Below, one piece after another: positions 8,715 to 16,956 of a DNA stretch of 64,000 nt. The notes under the pieces are model-generated. The model had not been told where the DNA came from. It did not search any database and saw nothing but the letters and a program-made list of their open reading frames with translations. A program made the position numbers and the translations under genes. The stretch lies in assembly GCA_965276825.1 (NCBI GenBank), contig OZ255630.1, positions 2,790,001 through 2,854,000 on the forward strand. The letters run 5' to 3'. Source of the stretch: G965276765 sp965276825. Its GTDB lineage: Bacteria > Actinomycetota > Acidimicrobiia > Acidimicrobiales > Palsa-688. Position 1 is the stretch's first letter. Every line of letters begins with the position of its first letter.

Positions 8715-9758
8715 TCAGGCCGGCGGCAGGCCGACGGTGCGGCCGGTCACGGAGGAGCGCACCGCGGCATCGACGACCTCGGCGACGCAGACGGCGTCGG
8801 TCATCGGGACCGGCGGGGGCGCCCCGTCGAGCACGCAGGCGGCCAGGGCGGCGTAGAAGCGCCCGTAGTCGCCGGCGACGGTCGGGGTCGGCCTGGAGGC
8901 GCCCCCGGCGACGATGCGGCCCCAGCTTGCCGGCTCCTCCTCGCCCCAACCCGCGGTGCCGGGCACCCGGCCGGCGGCGAGGGCGCCCTCCTGGGGATCG
9001 AGCCCGTACTTGACCCAGCTCCCGAGGGCGCCGTGGACCCGGAAGCGGGGTCCGGCGTCCCCGGCCACGGCGCTCGCCCACAGGTGGACCGGTGGCCCCG
9101 ACGCGAAGTGCAGGCCGATCCACACGTCGTCGTCGTTGCTGCCCCCGGCCCGCGCCGTCGCCACCTCGGCGGTGACCGAGTCGGGCCGGCCGAAGAGGAC
9201 CACGGCCTGGTCGATCAGGTGGGTGCCGAGGTCGTGGAGGATGCCGGCGCCGGCGCCGCGCTTCCACTCCCGGTCGGGGCCGGTATCGGGGTGAGGGCGC
9301 CAGCGGTCCCACCTGGCCTCGACGCGGTGGACGGTCCCGAGCTCACCGGCGTCGAGCAGGGCTCGCAGGGTGAGGAAGTCGGCGTCCCACCGGCGGTTGT
9401 GGAACGGCACGACCGCCACGCCGGCGACGTCGGCCACCTCGGCGAGGCGGCGCACGGCCGCAGCCGTGGGGGCGACGGGCTTGTCGATCACGACCGGCAG
9501 GCCGGCGGCGACGACCGCCTCCGCCAGGGCCACGTGGGAGTCGTTGGGGGTCGACACGACCACGGCGTCGACGCGGTCGGCGGTGGCGAGCAGGTCGTCG
9601 AGGGTGTCGAAGACCACCGCGTCGGGGTAGCGGTTGCCGACGACAGCGCGCCGGTCGGGCGAGGCGGTCACCACGGCGACCAGCTCGGTGCGGCCGTTCG
9701 CGTGGATCAGCGGCGCGTGGAACACGCGGCCGCCGAGGCCGAATCCGACCAGGGCCAG
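8715..9758 (-). CDS. Gfo/Idh/MocA-family oxidoreductase, probable CTG start
   Basis: An NAD(P)-dependent dehydrogenase of the Gfo/Idh/MocA family. It has the Rossmann region, the EKP-like motif as VIDKPVAPT, and the C-terminal alpha/beta domain with WDRWRPHPDTG and HDLGTHLIDQA. The dinucleotide fingerprint GFGLGGRVFHAP lies upstream of the first GTG (9725), and no ATG, GTG or TTG occurs in frame between a stop and it. The best start is therefore the CTG at 9758, which has a GGGGA site about 9 bases upstream and lies 19 bases after the stop of the MOP gene. That gives 347 aa, normal for the family. The sugar or inositol substrate is unknown. Confidence 0.88.
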   Translation of the reverse strand: MALVGFGLGGRVFHAPLIHANGRTELVAVVTASPDRRAVVGNRYPDAVVFDTLDDLLATADRVDAVVVSTPNDSHVALAEAVVAAGLPVVIDKPVAPTAAAVRRLAEVADVAGVAVVPFHNRRWDADFLTLRALLDAGELGTVHRVEARWDRWRPHPDTGPDREWKRGAGAGILHDLGTHLIDQAVVLFGRPDSVTAEVATARAGGSNDDDVWIGLHFASGPPVHLWASAVAGDAGPRFRVHGALGSWVKYGLDPQEGALAAGRVPGTAGWGEEEPASWGRIVAGGASRPTPTVAGDYGRFYAALAACVLDGAPPPVPMTDAVCVAEVVDAAVRSSVTGRTVGLPPA

Positions 9759-9777
9759 CCGGAGCGGTCCCCGCGCC

Positions 9778-9990
9778 TCAGTCGTCGACCGCGACCATGA
9801 CCTCGGTGGACTTGATCACGACCTTGACGTCGAGGCCCTCCCGCAGGTCGAGGCCCTCGGCGGACTCCTTGGTGATGGCCGCGGTGATCTCCTGGCCGCC
9901 GGCGAGGGCGACGACCACCGTCGACATGACCGCCCCGTGGTCGACCCGGGAGACGGTGCCGTCGAGCTGGTTGCGAGCGCTGAGCTTCAT
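9778..9990 (-). CDS. Molybdate-binding (MOP/TOBE) protein, molbindin type
   Basis: A 70-aa single MOP domain beginning MKLSARNQLDGTV, with the usual GAVMSTVVVALAGG and AAITKESAEGLDL segments and a C-terminal VKVVIKSTEVMVAV strand. Members bind molybdate or tungstate as oligomers and act in storage or homeostasis. Start ATG at 9990. It sits immediately upstream of the oxidoreductase on the same strand and just downstream of the DUF3072 gene. Confidence 0.88.
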   Translation of the reverse strand: MKLSARNQLDGTVSRVDHGAVMSTVVVALAGGQEITAAITKESAEGLDLREGLDVKVVIKSTEVMVAVDD

Positions 9991-10004
9991 GGGCCCAGCC
10001 TGCC

Positions 10005-10226
10005 TCATCCGGAGGTGCGGTCGCTCGAGCTCTGCAGCTCGTCGATCAGCTTCGACGCCTCCGCCTTGGTGAGGCGCTCGGGCACGTCACGCCCGGTGTC
10101 GTGGCCGAGGGTGGCCAGGTACGACGCCTGGGCGCCGGTCATCGGCTCGTCGCCGGTGACCCACTCGTCGGGGTCCTTCTCGGCGTTGGCGGTCGGCTCG
10201 CTGGTTGTGGGCTGCTGCTCGCTCAT
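10005..10226 (-). CDS. DUF3072-domain protein
   Basis: A 73-aa acidic protein with the DUF3072 core EPMTGAQASYLATLGHDTG followed by LTKAEASKLIDELQ. The family is small, cytoplasmic and without an assigned function, and resembles short DNA- or RNA-associated helical domains. Start ATG at 10226. An in-frame ATG at 10244 is possible. Confidence 0.8.
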   Translation of the reverse strand: MSEQQPTTSEPTANAEKDPDEWVTGDEPMTGAQASYLATLGHDTGRDVPERLTKAEASKLIDELQSSSDRTSG

Positions 10227-10282
10227 GGCAGAACACCTACCCACCGGCCGCGGGCCACGAACATCCGTTCGGGTGAAAGCCC

Positions 10283-12013
10283 TCAGTCGGCGCTCCCCGC
10301 CGCCAGCTCCAGCCAGTCGTCCTCCGCGGCGTCGAGGTCGGCCTGGACCGAGGTCAGGTCCGCGCCGAGCCTGGCCATCTCCGCGTGGTCGCCGGCGCCG
10401 GCCAGCTCCCTGGTCAGCGCGTCACGGCGCCGCTCGAGTCGGCCGACGGCCTTCTCGAGCTCCCGGAGCCGACGCCCCGACGCAGGGCGGCCCGACGACG
10501 GGGCCGCCGGTCGGGGGGCCGAGGTGGCACCGGCGGAGGACGACGGCCTGGCCGCGCCGGTCGCGCCGGCCGAGGCCAGCCAGCCGTCCACCCCGCCGGC
10601 CACGGCGCCCACCCCGCCGTCGGCGCCGACGGCGACGAGCCGCTCGGTGACCCGTTGGAGCAACGTCCGGTCGTGGCTCACCACCACGAGCGCGCCGGGC
10701 CAGTCCTCGAAGAAGTCCTCGAGGATGCGGAGCGTGTCGAGGTCCAGGTCGTTGGTCGGCTCGTCGAGCAGCAGCACGTTGGGGCGCGTGGCCAGGACGA
10801 GGAGGAGCTCGAGACGGCGGCGTTCGCCACCCGAGAGGGTGCCGACGGGAGCGAAGGGCAGCTCACCGGTGAACCAGAAGCGCTCCATGAGGGCGATGTC
10901 CTCGGGGGAGCCCGGCGGGCGCGGCCCCGCGACGAGGTCCCGGATGCGAGCCGACGGGTCGAGGTCGTCGCCGCCCTGGCGGTAGTAGCCCGTCGCCACG
11001 GTCGGACCGACCTCGACGCGTCCCGACGTGGGAACCTTGTCGCCGCTCAGCAGGTCGAGCAGCGTCGACTTGCCGCTCCCGTTGGGCCCGACCACGCCGA
11101 GGCGCTCCCGCGGGTCGAGAGCCAGGTCCACGTGGTCGAGCACCGGGGTGGCCCGTCCCGGATAGCTGAAGCCGGCGTCCACCGCATCGATCACCTTGTC
11201 GCCGAGCCTCGGTGTGCCGAGGGCCAGGCCGAGCTCGGAGCCGCGGGCCGCGGCCTGAGGACGCCCGTTCACGACGGCGGTGGCCGACTCGATGCGGGCC
11301 TTGGGCTTCCTGCTCCTCGCCGGCGCGCCCCGCCGCAGCCAGGCCAGCTCCCGGCGGGCCAGGTTGCGCCGGGTGGACTCGGCCGTGGCGGCCCGCTCCT
11401 CGCGCTCGGCCCTGGCCTCGAGGTAGGAGGCGTAGCCCCCCTCGTGGATGTGGCTGCGGCCCCGGTCGAGCTCCAGGATCCTCGTGGTCACCCGGTCGAG
11501 CACGTGGCGGTCGTGGGTGACGAGCAGGATTGCGCCCCGCCAGCCGAGCAGGCGTCCCTCCAGCCAGGCCACCGCCGAGACGTCGAGATGGTTGGTGGGC
11601 TCGTCGAGGACCACCACCTCGGCCGGGTCGGCGAGGACCCCGGCCAGGGCCACCCGCTTGACCTGGCCGCCGGACAGCGCGTCCACGGCCATCCCGCCGA
11701 GGGCCCCCATGCCGAGGCGGTCGAGGGCGGCCTCGCCCTCCCAGCCGGGAGGGACGGCGCCGGCGACGGTCCCGGCCGGCAGCACGGGCTCCTGGGGCAG
11801 GTAGCCGACCCGGGTGCCGCGACCCCGCCTGACGGTGCCGGCGTCGGGCCGGTCGACGCCGGCGGCCACCCGCAGCAGCGTCGACTTCCCGGTCCCGTTG
11901 ATCCCGACCACCCCGATCCGGTCACCGTCGCCGATGGTCAGGTCGAGGTCGTCGAACAGCGGCCGGTCGGGGCGGCGCACGGTCACTGCCTGCATGTCGA
12001 TGAGCACGGCCAC
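10283..12013 (-). CDS. ABC-F family ATPase
   Basis: A 576-aa soluble protein with two ABC nucleotide-binding domains and no membrane part. The first Walker A is GINGTGKST and its signature LSGGQVKR. The second Walker A is GPNGSGKST and its signature LSGGERRR. Each has a Walker B ending in DEPTN. An Arg-rich linker separates them, and a C-terminal coiled coil follows (residues about 500-570, LRELEKAVGRLERRRD). Members act on the ribosome in translation or antibiotic protection, or like Uup. GTG start at 12013, with ATG at 11995 as an alternative. Confidence 0.92.
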   Translation of the reverse strand: MAVLIDMQAVTVRRPDRPLFDDLDLTIGDGDRIGVVGINGTGKSTLLRVAAGVDRPDAGTVRRGRGTRVGYLPQEPVLPAGTVAGAVPPGWEGEAALDRLGMGALGGMAVDALSGGQVKRVALAGVLADPAEVVVLDEPTNHLDVSAVAWLEGRLLGWRGAILLVTHDRHVLDRVTTRILELDRGRSHIHEGGYASYLEARAEREERAATAESTRRNLARRELAWLRRGAPARSRKPKARIESATAVVNGRPQAAARGSELGLALGTPRLGDKVIDAVDAGFSYPGRATPVLDHVDLALDPRERLGVVGPNGSGKSTLLDLLSGDKVPTSGRVEVGPTVATGYYRQGGDDLDPSARIRDLVAGPRPPGSPEDIALMERFWFTGELPFAPVGTLSGGERRRLELLLVLATRPNVLLLDEPTNDLDLDTLRILEDFFEDWPGALVVVSHDRTLLQRVTERLVAVGADGGVGAVAGGVDGWLASAGATGAARPSSSAGATSAPRPAAPSSGRPASGRRLRELEKAVGRLERRRDALTRELAGAGDHAEMARLGADLTSVQADLDAAEDDWLELAAGSAD

Positions 12014-12255
12014 GGGCCCCTGACGCTACCGCCGTCGCTCCCGGGGTCGGGGTGGGGTCGGCGTCGGATCAGGAGAATGTCGCCGCCGGACGCGCAGGTC
12101 GGGGGCCGGAGCGCCGATAGGACCGTGTCCAACCGCCGATCCCGCCGCGCCCGAGCCTCGACCGCTCGGGAACGCTGGCGTCAGGGGTACCCGCCATCAC
12201 CGACGAACTGCGAAAGCCCACCGTCACGAGCCGGCGCCTCGACCACCACGCGGAC

Positions 12256-14277
12256 GTGAGGAGCCGGCTGTTCCCCAAGACGCGCTCGTGGCTCGCGCTC
12301 GGCGCCCCGCTCCACCTGCTCACCTCGCTGTCGCTGCTGCGCGTGGTGGTGGCGTGGTTCGTCTTCCCCTGGCCGCTGCTCGCCCTCGGCGCCGGTCTGC
12401 AGCCTCGCCTCGACGTCTACCTCCTGGTGGTCACCACCGTCGCCGCCGTCGGTTGGCTGGCCCTGCTCCGGGCGCGCACCCTCCCCACGGCGACGCTGGT
12501 CGGCGTGACCGGCGCGGGCGCCGGCGTGGCTGGAGGGTTCGTCGCCGCCGCGCCCTGGTCCGGCGCGTCCGTGGCGTACTCGCTCCTGCTGTTCGTGCTG
12601 TGCATCACGGCGGCGATGTTCCTCCGTGGACGCGCCCTGTTCGCCCACCAGATCCTCGTGTCCGCCGTCTACACCACCTGCCTCGTCGTCGGCACCGGGA
12701 TCCAGCGCGGCCTGCTCACCTCCGCGGCGTGCGCCGTGGCCCTCGTCGCGGTGGAGCTGCTCATGGGCCTCCTCGGCCATGCGGCCAGGCGCCAGGACGT
12801 CGTCGACCACCTCACCGGTCTGCCCAACGGTCACGGCCTCGGTGCCGCCTGGGCGGCGCGGGCCTCGGGTGGCCCGAGCGTCATCGCCGTCGTCGCCGTC
12901 ACCGGCCTCGAGGAGGCCCGCCAGGCCCTCGGCTGGGAGGTCACGACCGAGCTGCTGCACCGGGCCATCGAAGATATCGGCCAGGTCCTCCCCGAGGGCG
13001 CGATCATCGGTCGGATCGAGGGCGACGAGCTGGTCGTGGCGGCCGCCGTCGAGTCCGTGCCCCCGCCCGCGACCGGTGCCGGGTCCGGGGAGGCGGACGA
13101 GGCCATCGCCGCCGAGTCCGACGCCCTCGCCTCCGCCATCGGCGCGGCGCGCCTGCTCGCGGCCGCCCTCACCGGTGCCATCGGGGCCGGTCGCTACCTG
13201 GTCAACAGCATCGAGGTCGGCCTGCGGGCCCACGTCGGCCTGGCGATCGCCCCGTGGGACGGCACCGACTTCGCCGAGCTGGTCCGCCGGGCGTCGCTCA
13301 GCGCGGCCCGGGCCGTGCGCTCCGGTGACGACCACCGCCTCTGGGACGGCGACCAGGACGAGCTGACCGTCGAGGACCTGTCGCTGCTCGCCGACCTCCG
13401 TCTCGCCCCCCAGCGCAACGAGCTCTGGGTCGCCTACCAGATGCAGGTCGACGCGGTGTCCAAGCGCCCCGTCGCCGTCGAGGCCCTCGTGCGCTGGCGC
13501 AACCCGCGGCGCGGCAACGTCGGCCCCGTCACCTTCATCGGGCTGGCCGAACAGACCGGTCTGATCGAGCGCCTCACCGAATGGGTGCTGGCCTCGGCCC
13601 TCGACGCCCAGGTCCGGTGGCGGGCGGCCGGCATCTCGCTGCCCGTGGCGGTCAACCTGTCGGCCAAGCTCCTGACCCGGTCCGACCTGGTGGAGTGGAT
13701 CATGGGCGAGCTCGAGGCCAGGTCGCTGCCGGCCGACGTGCTCACCCTGGAGGTCACCGAGACCGCCGCGACGGTCAACCTGACCCAGGCCGTCGCCCTG
13801 CTCCAGCCCCTCCACGACTTCGGGGTGCGCGTCTCCATCGACGACTTCGGTTGCGGCTACACCTCCCTCGCCGCCCTCCCCCACCTGCCCCTCGACGAGC
13901 TCAAGGTCGACCGCGACTTCGTCAGCCGCTCGGCGGTCTCCCCCGCCGACGAGGCCATCGTGTTGTCCATCGGCGACCTGGCGAGGAGGCTCGGGGTGCA
14001 CTCCGTCGCCGAGGGCGTCGAGGACCAGGCCACCGCCGACCGCCTCACCGCCCACGGCTTCGACGTGATCCAGGGCTACCTCTACGCCAGGCCGGTCGCC
14101 GAGGCACAGCTCCTCGCCAGGCTCGGCTCCGATCCCACCCGACCGCTCGAGCCGAGCGACGTGGCCACGTCCGAGGTGCCCCGCGAACCCGGGTGGGCGG
14201 ACCGGCACCGCTCCACCCCCGACCGCTCCACCCCCGACCGCGACGACCTCGCCGCGGGCCCGTCGCCGGTCGGGTAG
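12256..14277 (+). CDS. Membrane c-di-GMP phosphodiesterase with degenerate GGDEF and intact EAL
   Basis: A 673-aa protein. Residues 1-180 hold about six hydrophobic helices. A GGDEF-like domain follows whose active-site loop reads IEGDEL (residues 254-259) in place of GGDEF, so cyclase activity is unlikely. The EAL domain starts with EALVRWRNP (E409) and keeps VAVNLSAKL, LEVTETA, DDFGCGYTSL, LKVDRDFV and VAEGVED, the metal and catalytic set of active phosphodiesterases. The expected role is membrane-sensed hydrolysis of c-di-GMP. The GTG at 12256 is the first clear start. The tail has a short repeated STPDR motif. Confidence 0.88.
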   Translation: MRSRLFPKTRSWLALGAPLHLLTSLSLLRVVVAWFVFPWPLLALGAGLQPRLDVYLLVVTTVAAVGWLALLRARTLPTATLVGVTGAGAGVAGGFVAAAPWSGASVAYSLLLFVLCITAAMFLRGRALFAHQILVSAVYTTCLVVGTGIQRGLLTSAACAVALVAVELLMGLLGHAARRQDVVDHLTGLPNGHGLGAAWAARASGGPSVIAVVAVTGLEEARQALGWEVTTELLHRAIEDIGQVLPEGAIIGRIEGDELVVAAAVESVPPPATGAGSGEADEAIAAESDALASAIGAARLLAAALTGAIGAGRYLVNSIEVGLRAHVGLAIAPWDGTDFAELVRRASLSAARAVRSGDDHRLWDGDQDELTVEDLSLLADLRLAPQRNELWVAYQMQVDAVSKRPVAVEALVRWRNPRRGNVGPVTFIGLAEQTGLIERLTEWVLASALDAQVRWRAAGISLPVAVNLSAKLLTRSDLVEWIMGELEARSLPADVLTLEVTETAATVNLTQAVALLQPLHDFGVRVSIDDFGCGYTSLAALPHLPLDELKVDRDFVSRSAVSPADEAIVLSIGDLARRLGVHSVAEGVEDQATADRLTAHGFDVIQGYLYARPVAEAQLLARLGSDPTRPLEPSDVATSEVPREPGWADRHRSTPDRSTPDRDDLAAGPSPVG

Positions 14278-14385
14278 CCGCACCGCATCGAGGCCCCGGG
14301 GTCGGGGACCGCGGTCTCCTAGCATCCGGTCCATGTTCGACGCGCCACCGGTCCCCCGCTGCCTTGCCGGGCTCGGGCACGACCG

Positions 14386-15297
14386 GTGAGCCTCCTCGAT
14401 GGCTTCGAGCGCCGCGACGTCGACGCCGGCGGGGTGCGCATCGCCACCTGGTCGGCGGGTGACGGCGACCCGGTCCTGCTCCTCCACGGCTACCCCCAGA
14501 CCCACCTGATGTGGCACGCCGTCGCGCCGGCGCTGGCCGATGGCCACCGGGTCGTGCTGGCCGACCTGCGCGGCTACGGCGAGAGCGACAAGCCGCCTGG
14601 CGGCGACGACCACGCCGGCTACGCCAAGCGGGCCATGGCCTCGGACCAGGTGGAGGCCATGGCCGCTCTCGGCCACGAGCGCTTCGCCGTGGTCGGTCAC
14701 GATCGCGGCGCCCGGGTCGGTCATCGTCTGGCCCTGGACCACCCCGACCGGGTGTCGCGCCTGGCCGTGGTCGACATCGCCCCGACCCACCACATGGTGA
14801 CCACCGCCGACCTGGCCCTCGGACAGGCCTACTTCCACTGGTTCTTCCTGGCGCAGCCGCCGGACCTGCCCGAGCGGATGATCGGCGCGGACCCGCAGCG
14901 GTGGCTGCGCCACCAGCTCGGCCGGTTCCACCCTGGGTCGGTGCCGATCCACCCCGATGCCCTCGCCGCCTACCTCCGGGCCGGGTCGACGCCCGACGCG
15001 GTGGCCGCGGCATGTGAGGACTACCGGGCGGCGCTCACCATCGACCTGGCCCACGACGAGGCCGACCGGCACCGGCGGGTGGGCTGCCCGACCCTGGCAC
15101 TGTGGGGACGCCACGGATTCATCGCCGACCGCTACGACCCGCTCGCCATCTGGCGGTCCTATGCCGACCGCGTCGAGGGCCGGGCCATGGCCAGCGGCCA
15201 CTTCGTCGCCGAGGAGGACTCGGCGGGCACCGTGGCCGTCCTCCGCGACTGGCTCGCCCGGGGCGGGGGCGGGGCTCGGCCCGGGGTCGGGACGTGA
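14386..15297 (+). CDS. Alpha/beta hydrolase, fluoroacetate (haloacetate) dehalogenase-like
   Basis: A 303-aa alpha/beta hydrolase. The fluoroacetate dehalogenase residue set is readable: nucleophile Asp106 with Arg107 and Arg110 in GHDRGAR, Asp130 in VVDIAPT, the halide-pocket His151-Trp152 in FHWFFLAQP, Tyr213 in EDYRAA, and base His272 in ASGHFV. The oxyanion segment HGYPQTHLMWH is also present. Family members hydrolyse haloacetates to glycolate, but relatives with the same motifs act on epoxides or esters, so the substrate is inferred. The GTG at 14386 is the likely start. It stands alone between the EAL gene and an unknown. Confidence 0.88.
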   Translation: MSLLDGFERRDVDAGGVRIATWSAGDGDPVLLLHGYPQTHLMWHAVAPALADGHRVVLADLRGYGESDKPPGGDDHAGYAKRAMASDQVEAMAALGHERFAVVGHDRGARVGHRLALDHPDRVSRLAVVDIAPTHHMVTTADLALGQAYFHWFFLAQPPDLPERMIGADPQRWLRHQLGRFHPGSVPIHPDALAAYLRAGSTPDAVAAACEDYRAALTIDLAHDEADRHRRVGCPTLALWGRHGFIADRYDPLAIWRSYADRVEGRAMASGHFVAEEDSAGTVAVLRDWLARGGGGARPGVGT

Positions 15298-15456
15298 CCG
15301 TCGTGACCGCGTGGTGGTGCATCACCGGGTCGTCGAGCGGGTAGGAAGCCAGTGCCCGCAGGCTGTGGCCCCCCACGACCGGCCGGTGGGCCCCGACCCC
15401 GTCGGGGGGCCACCTCGGCTGCGGCCCGCTCCCGACCGATCCGAGGAGATCACCCC

Positions 15457-15903
15457 GTGGCTGACCCCGCCGTCCCCGGTCTGCACCTCTCCCGCAGGGA
15501 GCGGTGGGCGTGGAGGCGGCGCGGGCGGCGGGCGTGGCGCCGGGGTGAGGCCGAGCGCGACGCCGCCGCCCTGGCCCTGCTGCGACGTGACCTGACCGGG
15601 CAGCGCCTCCAGGTCGGGGTGATCGACGCCACCGTGAGCGAGCTGGTCTTCGACGGTGACGAGCGGGTCAAGCTCGGCTGGTGCCACCGGCCGACGCTCC
15701 GCCGGCTGCGTGACGCGACCGTCGGCGGCGACGTGCGCCTGATCCGCGCCGACCACTCCGGCCACGTGTGGGCGCTCTACGTCGCCACCCGGGCCGGCAC
15801 CGTCGCGCTGCTCAGCACCGAGCTGCGCGTCCACCGGGGCCACGGTGGGACCGGGAGACCCGGGCTGATCCCGGGTGGCCATCCCCCGGCGCTGGTCGTC
15901 TAG
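15457..15903 (+). CDS. Unrecognised 148-aa basic protein
   Basis: From the GTG at 15457, preceded by a good AGGAG site, the product is 148 aa with a very Arg-rich N-terminus (WAWRRRGRRAWRRGEAERD). A small beta-rich domain follows, with VGVIDATVSELVFDGDERVKLGW. I do not recognise the family. Codon use and the ribosome site support a real gene. The basic arm suggests nucleic-acid or membrane contact, which is inference. Confidence 0.55.
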   Translation: MADPAVPGLHLSRRERWAWRRRGRRAWRRGEAERDAAALALLRRDLTGQRLQVGVIDATVSELVFDGDERVKLGWCHRPTLRRLRDATVGGDVRLIRADHSGHVWALYVATRAGTVALLSTELRVHRGHGGTGRPGLIPGGHPPALVV

Positions 15904-15904
15904 C

Positions 15905-16087
15905 TCACTCGGCGGTGACGCTGCGCTCGACCACCACCTCGTCCTCGTCGGAGGTGAAGGTGACGACCCGCTGGTCGAACCACACCTTGCGACCCTCCCG
16001 GTGCGTGACGGTCCCGTAGTCGAGGGTCACGTCGCCGTGGACGAGGTCGGACACGTGCTTGCGGACGATGCGGGACGGCGTCGACAT
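15905..16087 (-). CDS. Small unrecognised protein (60 aa)
   Basis: A 60-aa protein from the ATG at 16087 (MSTPSRIVRKHVSD), rich in charged residues and beta-prone (VTLDYGTVTHREGRKVWFDQ). It ends one base after the stop of the convergent 148-aa gene and lies just downstream of hemD on the same strand. No family is recognised. Confidence 0.5.
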   Translation of the reverse strand: MSTPSRIVRKHVSDLVHGDVTLDYGTVTHREGRKVWFDQRVVTFTSDEDEVVVERSVTAE

Positions 16088-16098
16088 CGGCGGCCAGG

Positions 16099-16956
16099 CT
16101 ACGGGGTCGGGCGGGGAGGCGCGGATCCGCCGGGACCGAGGAGCTCGCCGACGAGCTTCACCATGGACCCGAGCCGCCAGGCATCGGGAACGGCCGGGGC
16201 GACGATCCCCTCCTCCCTGGCCACGGCAGCGCACACCGGGCCCACGCACACCACCAGGACCGGCCCGTTGAGCTGGCGGAGGGCCACGTCGGCCACCCCC
16301 TCGCGCTCGGCCAGGTCGATGAGGTTGCGGACGGCGGGGCCGGCGGTGAAGGTCAGAGCGTCGAGCGAGCCGTCGCAGCAGCGGGCCAGCAGCTCGAGCG
16401 CGGGCGCCTCGTCCTCGGGCGTGCTCCACCGGTAGACGGGGACCTCGGTCACCGTTGCGCCCGCCCTGCGCAGGGTCGAGCTGGCGCCCTGACGGTCGTC
16501 GCCGTGGAGCTGGAGGGCCACCCGCTGGCCTTCGACGCCGGTCGCCACGAGATGCTCGGCCACGTCGTCGAGCCGCTCGAGGGGGGACCGCCACCAGACC
16601 TCGAGGCCGAGCGAGCGGATGGCGCCGGCCGCCTTCGGTCCCCGCGCCGCCACCCTGGCCGGCGCGAGAGCCTCGGTGAGCTGGTGGTCGAGCTCCCAGC
16701 GAGCGGCCCGCTCCCACCAGCTCCGGATCCCGAACCCGGTGTTGGCCACGAGCACGTCCGGCGGCTGCGCGATCACCTGGCGGGTGACCGCCTCGAGAGC
16801 GTCGTCGACGGGCTGACGCTCGGTGCGCAGCACCGGCCCCCGCACGACCTCGGCGCCGAGCCGGCGCAGCAGGATGGCCTGGTCCTCGCCTCGGCGGTCC
16901 GCGGTGACCCCGACGGTCCGGCCGGCCAGCGGGCCGGCTTCGGCCGGTGCCGTCAT
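16099..16956 (-). CDS. hemD: Uroporphyrinogen-III synthase
   Basis: A 285-aa protein with the two-lobed HemD pattern: GRTVGVTADRRGEDQAILLR at the first lobe, then VLVANTGFGIRSWWE, the hinge VALQLHGDD, and TFTAGPAVRNLID followed by VCVGPVCAAVAREEG. HemD closes hydroxymethylbilane to uroporphyrinogen III in haem, sirohaem and cobalamin synthesis. Sequence conservation in this family is low, so the call rests on the ordered motifs. The ATG at 16956 overlaps the stop of the upstream c-di-GMP gene (ATGA). No other hem gene is nearby. Confidence 0.85.
   Translation of the reverse strand: MTAPAEAGPLAGRTVGVTADRRGEDQAILLRRLGAEVVRGPVLRTERQPVDDALEAVTRQVIAQPPDVLVANTGFGIRSWWERAARWELDHQLTEALAPARVAARGPKAAGAIRSLGLEVWWRSPLERLDDVAEHLVATGVEGQRVALQLHGDDRQGASSTLRRAGATVTEVPVYRWSTPEDEAPALELLARCCDGSLDALTFTAGPAVRNLIDLAEREGVADVALRQLNGPVLVVCVGPVCAAVAREEGIVAPAVPDAWRLGSMVKLVGELLGPGGSAPPRPTP

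Noticed and set aside
8620..9312. Upstream extension of the large membrane-protein frame (to 9312)
   Set aside because: It is Arg/Pro-rich, antisense in composition, and overlaps the well-supported oxidoreductase gene.
12181..15201. A 1006-aa minus-strand frame across the EAL and hydrolase genes
   Set aside because: Shadow. It has the Val/Gly/Arg composition of antisense frames.
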